Of a DNA stretch of 55,681 bases, positions 20,112 through 31,081 are shown piece by piece. The notes beneath the pieces were generated by a model. That model worked only from the letters and a program-made list of their open reading frames with translations. It was not told where the DNA came from and ran no database searches. Each line of letters starts with the position of its first letter. Positions within the stretch are counted from its first letter, which is position 1. The position numbers were made by a program, and so were the translations under genes. The DNA comes from Spiroplasma endosymbiont of Danaus chrysippus. GTDB lineage: Bacteria; Bacillota_I; Bacilli_A; Mycoplasmatales; VBWQ01. The stretch covers positions 210,099 to 265,779 of the forward strand of contig NZ_CADDIL010000003.1 of assembly GCF_902809815.1 (NCBI RefSeq). The letters are read 5' to 3'.

Positions 20112-21287
20112 TTAACAAATAACAATATTTTGATTATTTATATGCGCAATTCTTGTATTTAACATATTTACAAATGTTTTATAATTATATGATTTTGCAC
20201 CATAACCTTTTAAAGATTTAACTAAATGTGAAACAGTACTTTCAGCATGACAACCAATATTTCAATCTTTACCTTGATTAATAATTCCTTGTTCATTATT
20301 AGCAAAGTAATTAAATGTTTTTTTATCAACATTAGGTTTTAAAATATTAATTAGTTCATGATAATTACCACTTTTAAAATTAAATGATGTATCAAAATAA
20401 TTAGGTCAATTTGTATCAGATTTTTTCTTTCCTTTTACATTTATAAATGCTTTTCATAAATAACTAATACCATGAAAACAATCTAATACATATTTTCCAC
20501 CAAATCATTTTGCCATTGCTCTAATTCATAATGCACCATCTCCACCAATAATAATATTATTATTTTCTCAAAATACATCAGTTAAATGATTAATGTTAAT
20601 ATCATAATGATTAATAGCAGTTGTATATATAAAATCATATACTTTATCTTGAGTTATATTATCACTTGGTTTAAATATCATATATGCTCATATTTTATTT
20701 TGTAATTGATTTCTATTTTTATAAATATTAATTTTATAAGTATAACAATTAAAAATTCTAATACAATATTTTTCTATTATTCCTTGTTCATTTGCTAAAT
20801 ATTCAAAACAATCATCCATATCAATATGTAAATAATTTTTAACTTCATATTTATTTATTGGTAATTGAATTTCTATTTTTGTATTTTTTATTATATTACT
20901 ATAAGTTTGTTTTGAAATACCACAATATGGTAACATATCTTTAATATCACATTGTCTTTTACCTTTATGTATTTGTTTAATTATAAATAATGTTAAATTA
21001 TTAGTACAATTTTTATATTTTTTAATTCCTATTGCTTGTTTAACTGGACATATATTTTCATTAGTTTCTAAATTTTTATATATTCGTAATGGAAGATAAG
21101 ATTTTCCAAAAGGATTAATTAATAATTTTTGTCTTCTTTGTATTAATTTAAATTTAGTTTTATCATATTTATTTTTATATCAATAATAATCATAATCTAA
21201 TAAATCTTTATTATAATCTTCTAATTTTTGATTTGCATGTTGAATATCAAAAGTATCATAATCATATTTATCATTAATTCAAGGCAT
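20112..21287 (-). CDS. UPF0236/ISLre2-type transposase-like protein
   Basis: The 391-residue protein reads without interruption (UGA = Trp) from ATG 21287. Features of the UPF0236 / ISLre2 / Mbov_0401 group: an HTH-like PYCGISKQTYSNI region, LHIDMDDCF (first Asp), IGGDGALWI followed by YVLDCFHGISYLWKA (second Asp), and GCHAESTVSHLVKSLKGYGAKS (Glu). Related proteins occur in mycoplasma integrative elements. It is divergent from the phage morphogenesis genes. No typical phage integrase was found, so this protein is the best candidate for moving the element (inference). Confidence 0.75.
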
Positions 21288-21368
21288 AATATTAATTCCT
21301 TTCCAAATACATGATTTTGAGTATAACAATAATTAACTGGTGAGTGTTGGAAAATGATTTAGTTAAAA

Positions 21369-21377
21369 TGATATAAT
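21369..21377 (+). promoter_or_regulatory. Extended -10 promoter before the small terminase-like gene
   Basis: TGATATAAT lies 33 nt before the ATG at 21411. A second TGATATAAT (21401-21409) abuts the start codon and is too close to drive it. No clear ribosome binding site precedes this gene. Confidence 0.5.
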
Positions 21378-21410
21378 TAGTATATAAATATTGAATATAT
21401 GTGATATAAT

Positions 21411-21776
21411 ATGCCAGCAAAAAGAAAAGAATTAGGAAATTATGATGTTACGATTAGTAATTATTTAAGAACTAAAAATAAAACATTAACACCACAAGGA
21501 TTAAATAATGCACTTGGAATTGATAGAAAATTTATATTTGATTGCCGACGCAGAAGCAATCCATGACAACGTAATTTTTTAAAAAGTTATGATAAAGCAC
21601 GTAGTATTGTTTCAACTCATATGTTAGAAAAAGCATTAGTAAAACCAGAATTAATTTATACACATTGATTAAAATCTCATCCAAATGAATTTGATATTAA
21701 TGAAGATGATAATAGTATAAAAAGTAATATCATTATTAATATTTGTGAACCTAGAAAAATAGAAAATGATGATTAA
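21411..21776 (+). CDS. Putative terminase small subunit
   Basis: The 121-residue basic protein has an N-terminal MPAKRKELG, a possible helix-turn-helix (LTPQGLNNALGIDRKFIFDCRR), a middle helix KSYDKARSIVSTHMLEKAL and a charged C-terminus ending EPRKIENDD. That layout (DNA-binding HTH, central helices, portal/TerL-contacting tail) fits small terminases, and it is the first gene before the scaffold-like and capsid-like genes. The family is not certain; a general DNA-binding regulator is the alternative. A terminator follows directly. Confidence 0.45.
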
Positions 21777-21803
21777 AAACCTATATTTATTATAGGTTTT
21801 TTT
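21776..21803 (+). terminator. Intrinsic terminator
   Basis: AAAACCTATA / TATAGGTTTT with a five-base loop, then a T run, immediately after the stop of the preceding gene. Confidence 0.8.
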
Positions 21804-21824
21804 CTTTATTTTAAAGGATAAAAA

Positions 21825-21833
21825 TGATATAAT
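21825..21833 (+). promoter_or_regulatory. Extended -10 promoter of the morphogenesis genes
   Basis: TGATATAAT, with TTTAGGAG as the ribosome binding site of the gene at 21880. All plus-strand genes from 21880 to 26631 are closely spaced and could form one transcript. Confidence 0.55.
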
Positions 21834-21879
21834 TAATATTAAGGAAACAGTAGTCATTCTGTGAGTTTAGGAGTTAAAT

Positions 21880-22395
21880 ATGGAAAACTTTAACTGAGAT
21901 AAAAATAAAAAATATACTAATGAAGAATTAGAAAATTTATTAGAACAACACCGAAATTTTGTTTATAAAAATACTAAAACTGAATTAGAACCAAAAATAA
22001 ATGAATATCAAAATAAATTAAAAGAATATGAAAATAAAGTTAATGAATATCAAGAAAAAGAATTATTTAATGGTTTTAATGATAAACAATTAAAAATAGT
22101 TAAATCATTAATTAATACTGAATATAAAGAACTTGATAAACATTCTGCTTTAAATAAAATAAAAGAAGATTATGCAGAAATATTTAATAATAATTTACAT
22201 AATAAAGAAATAAAAAAACAAGAAATTATTAAAAATGAAGAATCTAAACAAGAGTTTTTTAATCCAAAAACACTTTTTGAATTAGATAATAATATTACAT
22301 CTAAAAATGAAGAATTATTAAAAAATACAGAAGTTGTTGGTGCAAAAACTAAACAAGAAATGATTAAATTTTTAGAATTTTTATTTAGTAAATAA
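21880..22395 (+). CDS. Putative capsid scaffolding protein
   Basis: The 171-residue protein is almost entirely charged helix: a long coiled coil from about residue 10 to 60 (LEQHRNFVYK through NKVNEYQEKEL), a second helical part and a conserved-looking C-terminus (KTKQEMIKFLEFLFSK). Size, coiled coil and position directly before the capsid-like gene fit phage scaffolding proteins of the GP20 type. The assignment rests on these general features, not on a diagnostic motif. Confidence 0.5.
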
Positions 22396-22423
22396 TTAAA
22401 TATTTCTCAAAAGGAGAGATATT

Positions 22424-23758
22424 ATGGCTATTCCACAAGTTCCAACTGGTTTAATTACTGGTGGTAATAATGGAAATAAAACAATGTTAACTGCTATGGA
22501 AGCACAAGTAAAAGGTATACTTTATAATGATGAAAGTATGATGTTTTTAAAAGCAAGTGCAGTTGCAGAACAAATAAGTGAAATACCTGGAGCAGTAGAA
22601 GCATATTATCGTATTGCTGAACGTTTACGTTGAGGTTCAAAATATGATGTTATGAGTGGTACAAATAAACAATGAACAACATTAAGAACAACTAGTGTTA
22701 TTTTAGATCAAATATTAGTTATTGATTGAAGAACTGAAGATTTTGATATGAATAGATTTATGTCAAGTCCAATTCCATTAAAAGCAAATATGTTATCAAT
22801 ATGAGCAGAAAGTGCATTAAGAAATTATTTATTTATACAAGAATGTATTTTTTTACAAGGTATTAAAGATTATTGTATTGCTAAATCACAAGTAATTCCT
22901 ATTAATATGTTAGAAATGACAGAAGATACAGCAAAATCAGCATTTTATCAAATTGGTGATAAAATGAATGAATTATTAGGAAATATAACTGAAACTGAAA
23001 TTGGTACAAATGTAAGTGATTTTATTGGTGCATTAGGATTTACTCCAATGTTACAATTAACAAAAGCATATTTAAGATTAAATTATGGTCAAATTGCAGC
23101 AGATACTGTAGCAAGTGGTCAATTATATAAACAATCAGTATTTGGTATGTTTTTATATAAACATATGTTTTTAAATAAAGATATGGTTAAAGATACTAAA
23201 ACTGGTTTACATTTAGAAAAAACATTTGATTTAAAAAAAGTATTAGGAGTTTTTGTACATAGAAATGCATTTGCACAACCTAATAGTTTTCAAAAAATTG
23301 TTAATTTAATTGATAATAATACATTAAATCAAAAAACATTAGGTAAAGCACTTTATGGTATAACAACAGCAATTCGTGGTTGATTATCATTTATTATTAT
23401 GGAAAAAATGCCAACAGCTGATGAAATTAAAGAAGCACAAAAACGTTGTTGAACTAATTGAATTAAATTAACTTCAGCAGAAAGAGAAAAATCACCAGTA
23501 ACATTTAAAATTGCTGATTTTGATGATTTTAGAATTAGTTTAAATGATTTAATTTATTTTAAAAATTTAGGAAAAATAACTATGGCTGGTGATACACCAA
23601 CTAATAATGAATTAGAAACTGCAATAATAAATGCTGGTAATCGTGGTTATGAAAAAGGTAAAGCAATATTTAGTAATATTACAAAAACAAGTGCTACTAT
23701 GACTGGTAATGATAAAGATTATATTGAAGAAATAGAATTAAAATTTTCTAAAAAATAA
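22424..23758 (+). CDS. Putative major capsid protein
   Basis: The 444-residue protein is mixed alpha/beta with no membrane helix or enzyme motif. It has a flexible Gly/Asn-rich start (TGLITGGNNGNKT), then segments such as AEQISEIPGAVEAYYRIAER and a C-terminal DYIEEIELKFSKK. It is the first large gene after the scaffold-like gene, has a strong AAGGAGAG ribosome binding site, and is followed by small head or connector-type genes. These features fit a major capsid protein, probably of HK97 type, though no diagnostic residue can be shown. It contains about nine TGA-Trp codons. Confidence 0.6.
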
Positions 23759-23760
23759 TT

Positions 23761-24045
23761 ATGGAATATATTTATAAATATTTTAATGAAAAAGCACGTA
23801 TTACTATTTATTCACCAAAACCAGAAGATTTAATTACAACTAATGATATTAGAGCAATTTTATTAGATGAATATCCTAAATTAAGAAATGATTATTTTAT
23901 AGTAAGTGATGTACATGATAGTTATGCAATATGTGTTGGAGATAATATACATTGTGAAGGTAAAGTAATAATTAAAATAGAAAAACAAACTAATGTAGAA
24001 GGAGTTAATAAAAATGCCAATTTCTGAAGATATACAATTAAATAA
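23761..24045 (+). CDS. Small phage protein, unknown
   Basis: The start ATG lies 2 nt after the capsid stop. With TGA as Trp, the frame does not stop at 24027 but runs on for WRYTIK to 24045 (94 residues), overlapping the next gene by 32 nt. It has MEYIYKYFNEKARITIYS and VCVGDNIHCEGKVIIKIE-like beta segments, compact and acidic in the middle. Position suggests a head decoration, completion or connector protein; the family is not recognised. Confidence 0.7.
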
Positions 24046-24847
24046 TTATACTTTATTAAAGATAATTCGTTCTTCAATTAGTCCTTTAAGTGCAATGATA
24101 GGTACAAGTGCTTATTATGGTCAAGTAATTGCAAATCCAGTATTAGGTTCAATTAATAGTTTATTATTTGGTAAAAAATTAGGTTTAGATATTTGAAATT
24201 TAAATCAAAGACCAAATACTAAAACTAAATTAATTAATAGTAGTAAAAAAATATTATTGGGTTTAGGAACAATTGGTTTAGTTAATTATGCAAAATTTAC
24301 TAATAATGATATTAATCCTAATCCAACAGAAAATCCAATAACTACTACAACACCAATTAATCCATTTCCAGATGATTTATTATTTAGTAATAATAGGACT
24401 GATAATCATTTAATGGATTGAGATACATATTTTTCTTTAAATGCTTATGGTATTTCAAATCTTATTAGTGGATTAACTGAATTAATACCAAGTAAATTTG
24501 AAACTATTAGAAAAATAGCAAATATGGCTACTGGTGGTTGTTTGATTAGTAGTGGTGTTGCTATGGGTATTAATAATGATTTTATGAATGCTTATGCAGT
24601 ACCAACAATAGTTGCTGGTGCAAGTGAAATTATACATAATCTTTTACCAATAGAAACAACACATCATAACCAAGAAATGCAAGAAACACCATTTAATAAT
24701 GAAACTGCAAGATTAATTAATGATAATAGATTTACTATTAATAGTGAAACTGCAAGTCAATATTATGGTAGTGATAATATGAGCGAAGTACCATTAAATC
24801 ATGATAATGCTTCATTAACTTGAGATTATAATCACATGAGTTTATAA
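24014..24847 (+). CDS. Phage structural or membrane-active protein, unknown
   Basis: This 277-residue protein has an AAGGAG ribosome binding site and overlaps the previous gene. The N-terminal 100 residues hold hydrophobic helices (SAMIGTSAYYGQVIANPVLGS, ILLGLGTIGLVNY), then a Pro/Thr-rich linker (NPTENPITTTTPINPFP), a second hydrophobic stretch (MATGGCLISSGVAMGI, AVPTIVAGASEII) and a polar tail. It resembles proteins that enter or touch membranes, such as ejection proteins, but no family is recognised. Its stop overlaps the next start (TAATG). Confidence 0.65.
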
Positions 24848-25758
24848 TGAATCCTTTAATTATTGAATGAATATACAATGCTTTAGTAAGTAATGATATT
24901 AAATTAGCATTAATAAATGCTTTAAAAACTTATTATAAAAATCAATCATTAAAAGCAGTATTTGATAGTGAAAATATTAGTGAAAAAGAAATACATCAAC
25001 CATATAGTGTTTTTAATCCAAATATACTTAAAAAATTAACAAGTATATTAAAACCAAGTGAATTATCTATATTACAAAATGAAATTAATAAATTTAAAAA
25101 TCCAATAAATAGTTTTAAAAATTCTATTATGTCAACAGAAATTAGAACTGTTAAAAATTATGTAAATAAATTTGATAATTTATTTAAAGAAAATGAAGAA
25201 GAAATACCAGATAATGCATGAGAAGTATTATCAAGTTCATGATTTAAAAAAGGAAGATTTACAGTTGATAATAAAAATTTAAAAATTGGAACTTTAACAA
25301 CATTATTTCAAAGTGATAATGATAAAAGACAAATATGATATGGTCCATATACTTATCCAACATTTCCACAAGAAATATGAATATTAATGACACAAGCAAA
25401 AGGTAAAAATGGTTCTGGTGCTGGAACAATATTTTGAAAATTTTGAAATAGAAAATGATTACCAAGTCAATTAAGAAAATATGTTAAAAGTGAGTTAGCA
25501 AAAAAAGGTAAATATTATGGTTCACAAGATACTAGTGTAATTTATCCAAATAATATTAATGTACAAAAAACTATGCATTTTATTAATAGATTAGAAAAAG
25601 GTTTTTTTAAATTAAAAGAATATAAAACTTTATCTAAAAATGAAATAGGAAGTACACAATGAAGATATGAAAGAAAACAATTATTAAAAAATTCTTTACA
25701 TACAAGAAAATATATAAAAATTAAAAGAAATTCTAATTTTTATAAAACATGAAAGTAG
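24847..25758 (+). CDS. Phage protein, possible minor head protein
   Basis: The 303-residue basic protein begins in the stop of the previous gene. The N-terminal half is helical and charged; the C-terminal half contains GRFTVDNKNLKIGTL, IWYGPYTYPTFPQEIW, KGKNGSGAGTIFWKFWNRKWLPSQLR and ends in a Lys/Arg-rich tail. The pattern of a Gly-rich loop with several Trp and Arg could be an enzyme or nucleic-acid-binding site. It is not recognised; position among head genes is the only functional hint. Confidence 0.65.
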
Positions 25759-26277
25759 GTGGTAATTATTATTGAATTAGATAAACCAATTAAACCAATT
25801 GGTATATGAAATACTATTAATCCATTAAGTAAAGATAATAAAGAATATAAAAGATTAAATAAGATTTGATTTAATAAAAATAGTACTCATATTGATAAAA
25901 TAAAAATTTTAATATTAAATATTTTAAAAATAACAAGTCATATTATAGGTATGTTAATAACATTATTTTTTACAATAACACCATGATTAATAGCGAAAAT
26001 ACCAATAGAAATGGGAATAGGTAATTATACTAATCAATATAATTTTACTTGACCTGACCATTTAATATTAACTTTATTTCCTATGTTTGGTCATATTGGA
26101 TTAAATTTAGTAACTAAATTAGGTAATTATGGAAAATTAATTAAATATGCTTTAATAACAATTCCAATTATTATTACAAGTCCATATTTAATATATCAAT
26201 ATAAAGAAATTAAAAAACATAAAAAAGAATGTCATTTATGTAAACAACATTCAAATAAAATACAATTGGAGGAATAA
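25759..26277 (+). CDS. Phage membrane protein with a C-terminal Cys/His motif
   Basis: The frame begins at once after the previous stop. The start is either GTG 25759 or an ATT a few codons later that has AGGTGG well spaced upstream; no ATG lies near. The product (about 170 residues) has three hydrophobic helices (IIGMLITLFFTITPWLIA, LILTLFPMFGHIGLNLV, YALITIPIIITSPYLIY) and a cytosolic-looking tail with ECHLCKQH, a possible metal site. The family is not recognised; a membrane-remodelling or holin-like role is possible. Confidence 0.6.
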
Positions 26278-26280
26278 AAA

Positions 26281-26631
26281 ATGAATTTATCAAAAGAATT
26301 AATAACAGCAGTATTAAGTGGAGCAATAACTACTGGAATTATAGTTACTATTGTTTTACTTTTCTTATCAAAATTTATTAAAAAATCAAAACAAAATAAA
26401 ATATCAAAAGAATTAAAAAGAGATAAAGAAATTCAATTTATTATTGAAAATATTAAACAAATAAATTCTCAATTACAATTAGAAACTACTTCTACTGCAA
26501 AATTACTTGATAGTTTTAATAATGATGATGAAAAAGATGAAGTATTTAAAAACACTATTATTAGTCAAAGAGCAAAACGTAAAGAATTATCAGAAAAAGA
26601 TAAGAAAAAAGCAACTAAAGTTGGAATTTAA
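26281..26631 (+). CDS. Phage single-span membrane protein
   Basis: The 116-residue protein has one N-terminal helix (AVLSGAITTGIIVTIVLLFL) followed by a long, lysine-rich coiled region. TTGGAGG, lying in the end of the previous gene, is its ribosome binding site. The architecture resembles spanin- or antiholin-like small phage membrane proteins, but no motif decides this. A terminator follows at once, so it ends the capsid operon. Confidence 0.65.
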   Translation: MNLSKELITAVLSGAITTGIIVTIVLLFLSKFIKKSKQNKISKELKRDKEIQFIIENIKQINSQLQLETTSTAKLLDSFNNDDEKDEVFKNTIISQRAKRKELSEKDKKKATKVGI

Positions 26632-26650
26632 AGGGTTTAAATACCCTTTA
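26629..26650 (+). terminator. Intrinsic terminator after the capsid operon
   Basis: TAAAGGGT / ACCCTTTA around a six-base loop, followed by TTTTAC, overlapping the stop codon of the previous gene. Confidence 0.7.
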
Positions 26651-26674
26651 TTTTACATTAAGGAGTAAATTATT

Positions 26675-27988
26675 ATGGCTATTAAAGACCCATTAATGTT
26701 TATAACAATTGAAGAATTTAAAAATTGAAAAGGTTTTAATAACTCATTATTTGATGAAGTTACAACACCAGATAGTGAAATTAGATACGCAATTGAAATT
26801 GCAAGTAGTAATATTGATTTTTTAAGTGGTTTTACTATTTCAAAAAAATGACCAGAAATAAATCCAACAAAATTTACAGATAATATTCAAACTGCAACTA
26901 CTCATTATGTTAATTTTTTATTAGGTAAAGGTGTTGAATATGCACGTGGTCAAGCAAGTATTGGTCAAGGTGGTATTACTTATTCACAAAATAATCCAGA
27001 AGACCCTTATTATATTGTTCCACAAGTATTTAATTATTTAAAAGAAATAAATGAATATCCAACTATGCAAGGTTTTAATCTTGATGTTTCATCTAAACAA
27101 AATTGATTTAAAAAATTTATGGGTAATGGTGGTGAACAAAATCCATGAGAAATTTATTTACAAACTCTTAATTTAAAATCATCAGACACTAGAACTAAAA
27201 TTACTATTACTCATCCAAAAAATATTATGGGTTCAGTAGTTGATATTGATACTAGTGGTATTAAAACAAATATTGATAATTCATTATGAGAAGTTGATAA
27301 AGATAATATTAATTTTGTTAAATTAAAAGATGATAAAGGTATTATTGCTAATAATAAAAGAATTATTGATGTTGGTACACCTACATTTTTAAGTGATGCT
27401 ACAACTAAAGTATATGTTGATAATTTATTAGATAAAAAACAAGATAAGTTAATTGCTGGTGAAAATATTACTATTGATAAAAAAACTAATACTATTAGTG
27501 CTACTGGTGGTAGTAGTGAATCATTATGAGAAGTAGACCCTAATAGTCCAAATATTATTCAACCTAAAGAAAAAAGAATTATTACTTCAAATAATACTAG
27601 AATTGTTGATATAGCAGACCCTACACAACCACAAGATGCTGTAAATAAAAGATATGTTGATAATAAAATACAACCAACTCCAACTATTCTCCAATGAAAA
27701 GAAGTAGGAACAAAAGTTAATATAAATCATATTAAATATACTTTTAAATCAAATACTAAATATAAAATTTATTATAATTTTGAAAGTCAATCAAGTAATA
27801 AGAAATTTGCTTTTATGTCTAAAGAATTTTTATACGGTGAATTGAATACTGATGTTCAAACATTATATTGAGATAAAGTTAATGAGAGAATAATAATTTC
27901 TTTACAAATGCAAAATGATACCATTGCTATTGTTAGTGACCCTACAAGATATGGTCAACTTTTAAAATTAGAAGAATTACAGGAATAA
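26675..27988 (+). CDS. Putative head-tail adaptor fused to a fibre-like domain
   Basis: The 437-residue protein starts after AAGGAG. Residues 1-140 look like gp6-type head-tail adaptors: an EEFKNWKGF start, D-x-E-I-x-x-AIEIASSNIDFL, a helical middle and the strand ASIGQGGITYSQN. From about residue 210 it changes to two copies of a fibre-type module: SLWEVD ... NNKRIIDVGTPT..SDATTKVYVDN and SLWEVD ... NNTRIVDIADPTQPQDAVNKRYVDN. The second pattern (N.RI.D..PT...DA..K.YVD) is common in phage tail fibres, upstream of the receptor-binding tip. The last 90 residues would be the tip. Both halves are in one uninterrupted frame. Confidence 0.6.
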
Positions 27989-27992
27989 GATT

Positions 27993-29515
27993 ATGAATAA
28001 AGAATTTACTTATTTACATGAAATTAGTTATTGATTATTAAATAAAAGTGATTTTACTCATAGTGAATATAATTTAAGTGGAAGTAGATATTCAAGTAAA
28101 ACATATAGTATTGCAGAAGAATTAGCAATATTAATAGCAATTTCAATTAAAGTTAATAAATCAATTGCTATATATTGTTTTAGAAAATTAAATAAAGATA
28201 TTAATGAATTAACAAAAGAAATTGATGAAGCATTAATTAATATTGGTTTTGATTATAAAGATTTTACTTTAAAATATCCAAATAAACAAGCAGATTTTAG
28301 ATTTAAAGGTTCAAAATCATTTATTAGAGTTATGGGGGTGTATATAGTAATTCAAATGATAGAATACCACTTAAAGGTCTTTCTCGTAGTGAAATAAAAA
28401 ATTTTGATTTAGCAATTGAATGATGTGAAGAAGCAAATGAATTTAGTCAAGCAGAATTTCAAGCAATTACTTTTGCATTAGGTAATGCTAAAAAAACTAT
28501 TAAAATTAGAAGTTGTAATCCAGATAATATTTATCAATATTTTATTACTTATATGAATAAACGTGTACCTTTTAATTTAGAAATTATGAAATTTAATAAT
28601 GAACAAATAAAATCAATAGAAGAAAATCAAATGTTTAAATTATTTCATTATTCAAATTGAAAATTAAATGAACATAATTTAAAACAAGATAAAATTAATG
28701 ATTTAGAAGAATTAAAAGAATTAGACCCTATAAAAGCACAAAGTTGATATTATGGTGTACCTAGTGTTTTACAAGGTGCTATATTTGCAAGATATTTAGA
28801 TAAAGTATCAACTAAATTAGATTTTCAAGTTTCTAAAATAACTGGTGGTTTAGATATAGGTATGGCAACAAGTAGTAGTGGTCATCCAACTGCTACTTCA
28901 TTATGATTTATTGGTGAAAATCATAATGGAAGAAGAGCACATAAAGTAAGTGAATTTTATCATAGTAATGCTAATATTAATGGTCAACCAGCAATGCATT
29001 TTAAAAATACTTATGAATTAGCAAATAGTATTATTGATTATTATTTAATTGAAGCACAAAAATATTTTGCTATGTTTAAAGGTTTTACTTGTTATGTTGA
29101 TTATGGTAATGGTGGTCAAGCATTTATTGATATTTTAAATGTAGAAAAAAATAAAAGAAATATGAATTGATTAAATTTTGAACCAGTAGATAAATCAGTA
29201 ATGTATTTAAAAGATAGAATTGATTTTACTACTACTGGATTAATTAAAAATATATTAAGTTATGATTGAAATAATTGTCCAGAAACTAAAAGACAGTATA
29301 GTTTAATTCAATGATTATCTAAATCTAAAATAGAAAATTCAAATAATGAACCTAAAATGTTAGATTTATATGATGATACTTGAGATAGTGATTGTTATGC
29401 ATTAATGAATGATATGAAATGATTAATTGAACAAATAAATAATGAATTATTAATTAATAAAACTAAATTTGAATTTGGTAAACAATATAGTTTTATTAAT
29501 AATAAGGAGTGATAA
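27993..29515 (+). CDS. Terminase large subunit, frameshifted at a G tract
   Basis: The N-terminal part has the P-loop GSRYSSKT (residues 30-37); the second part has a Walker B-like FDLAIEWCEEANEF, and nuclease-domain segments GGLDIGMATSSSG and CYVDYGNGGQAF with their Asp residues. This is a PBSX-type terminase motor and nuclease. At 28333-28338 a run of five G puts the two halves out of frame: the first frame stops at 28397, the second runs to 29515. One extra G would give 507 residues reading RVMGGVYSNSNDR. The last Trp-stop pair TGA-TAA carries the ribosome binding site of the portal gene. Confidence 0.8.
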
Positions 29516-29706
29516 TATGAATTATAATCCAACAGAATATTTTAGTATACATGAAGATACTTGAGAATTAGATATACCTAGAATTATTGCAAATAAAAGT
29601 ACAATGTTATGATTAGGTAAAGGTTTATTATTTAAAAGTGAAAATAAAGATTTATTAAATTTTTTAAATAAATTAAAAGATAAAGATAAATGAAATGAAA
29701 AATTAT

Positions 29707-31081
29707 GAGGCTTTTTAGTAATCTGTGTTTCTTTGTTTTACAAAGTACTAGTTCAGATTAATTCTGTCTTCAAATTTTATCATAAAATGAGCAATTGCTG
29801 TATTTCAATTTTGAATAGGCAATGTTCATTTTTTTGTGATATTTTCAATTGCTAAGTAAAAAATTTTAAAAACTGCCATATCATTAGGAAAAACTTTTTT
29901 ATTTCTAATAACTTTTCGTAATTGGCTATTAACAGATTCAATAGCATTTGTAGTATAAATTACCCTTTTAATTTCTGCTGGATAACTAATAAAAACCATT
30001 AAATTTTCTCAATTTTTATATCAAGATTTAGCAATTTGTGGATATTGTTTATTTCATTTACTTTCAAATGATTCTAAAGCTTGCATTGCTTGTTCTTCAC
30101 TACATGCTGTATAAATTGGCTTTAAATCGATAACTAGAGACTTTCGATGTTTGTATGAAACATATTTTAAGCTATTTCTAATTTGATGAACTATGCATAA
30201 TTGATGTTCAGTTTTAGGATAAACTGATTGTATTGCCTCTGACATGCCTGTTAAATTATCACTACAAGCAATAAGAATATCATTTAAGCCTCGATTTTTC
30301 ATTTCTGTAAAATTATTTAATCAGAATTTAGCACCTTCATTTTCACTAATTCATAAACCTAAAACATCTTTTTTACCTTCTAAATCAACTCCTAAAGCTA
30401 TATAAACTGATTTGTTAATAATACGTTTATCCTGACGTACTTTAACTACGATACAATCAAAATAAATGATTGGATAAACACTATCTAATGGACGATTTTG
30501 CCATGCTTTGACATCATCAATGACATCATCAGTAATTTGACTAATTACGCTTTCGCTAATATCTGCGCCATCATATAACTCTTGCAACTGCATTCTAATA
30601 TCTGATAAAGTCATACCTTTTGCATATAGTGAAAGAACTTGTTGATCAAAACCATCAAATCTTCTCTGTCTTTTTGTGATTATTACTGGTTCAAAATTAC
30701 TATTGCGATCTCTTGGTACATCAATTTCAATTTTACCTTGTTGAGTTATTAATTTTTTTGATGTTGTACCATTACGAACATTGTCATTATTACTGCGTTG
30801 ATTTCTTTCGTGTCCTAAATAATTTTGCATCTCAGAATTCAACATTTTTTCTACCAATCGTTTAGTTAATTCTTTATATAAGCCTCCCTCTTTAAAAACT
30901 GTTGTTAAATCCTCAGTATTTTCTAATAATAAATCTACTGCTTTTGATATTGGATCATTGTTATTAAGATTATCTTTTTTAGCCATCTGTAACTCACTCT
31001 TTCTAGATATATAAATTATATTTACTAGAATTAATTAAACATAGTTATTTTTGTAAGTCACACAGATTACTAAACATTCCC
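29707..31081 (-). mobile_element. IS256-family insertion sequence, copy 2
   Basis: It is the full 1375-bp element, starting GAGGCTTTTTAGTAATC and ending with the complement of GGGAATGTTTAGTAATC. The flanking 8-mers AAAATTAT and TTTAAAAA do not match, unlike the 8-bp duplications of copies 3 and 4. Confidence 0.95.
29748..30986 (-). CDS. IS256-family transposase
   Basis: Complete 412-residue Mutator-type transposase with Asp177, Asp243 and Glu350 (TTNAIESVN) as the DDE triad. The frame needs TGA as Trp at several sites, so it could not be expressed in a standard-code host. ATG at 30986. Confidence 0.95.
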
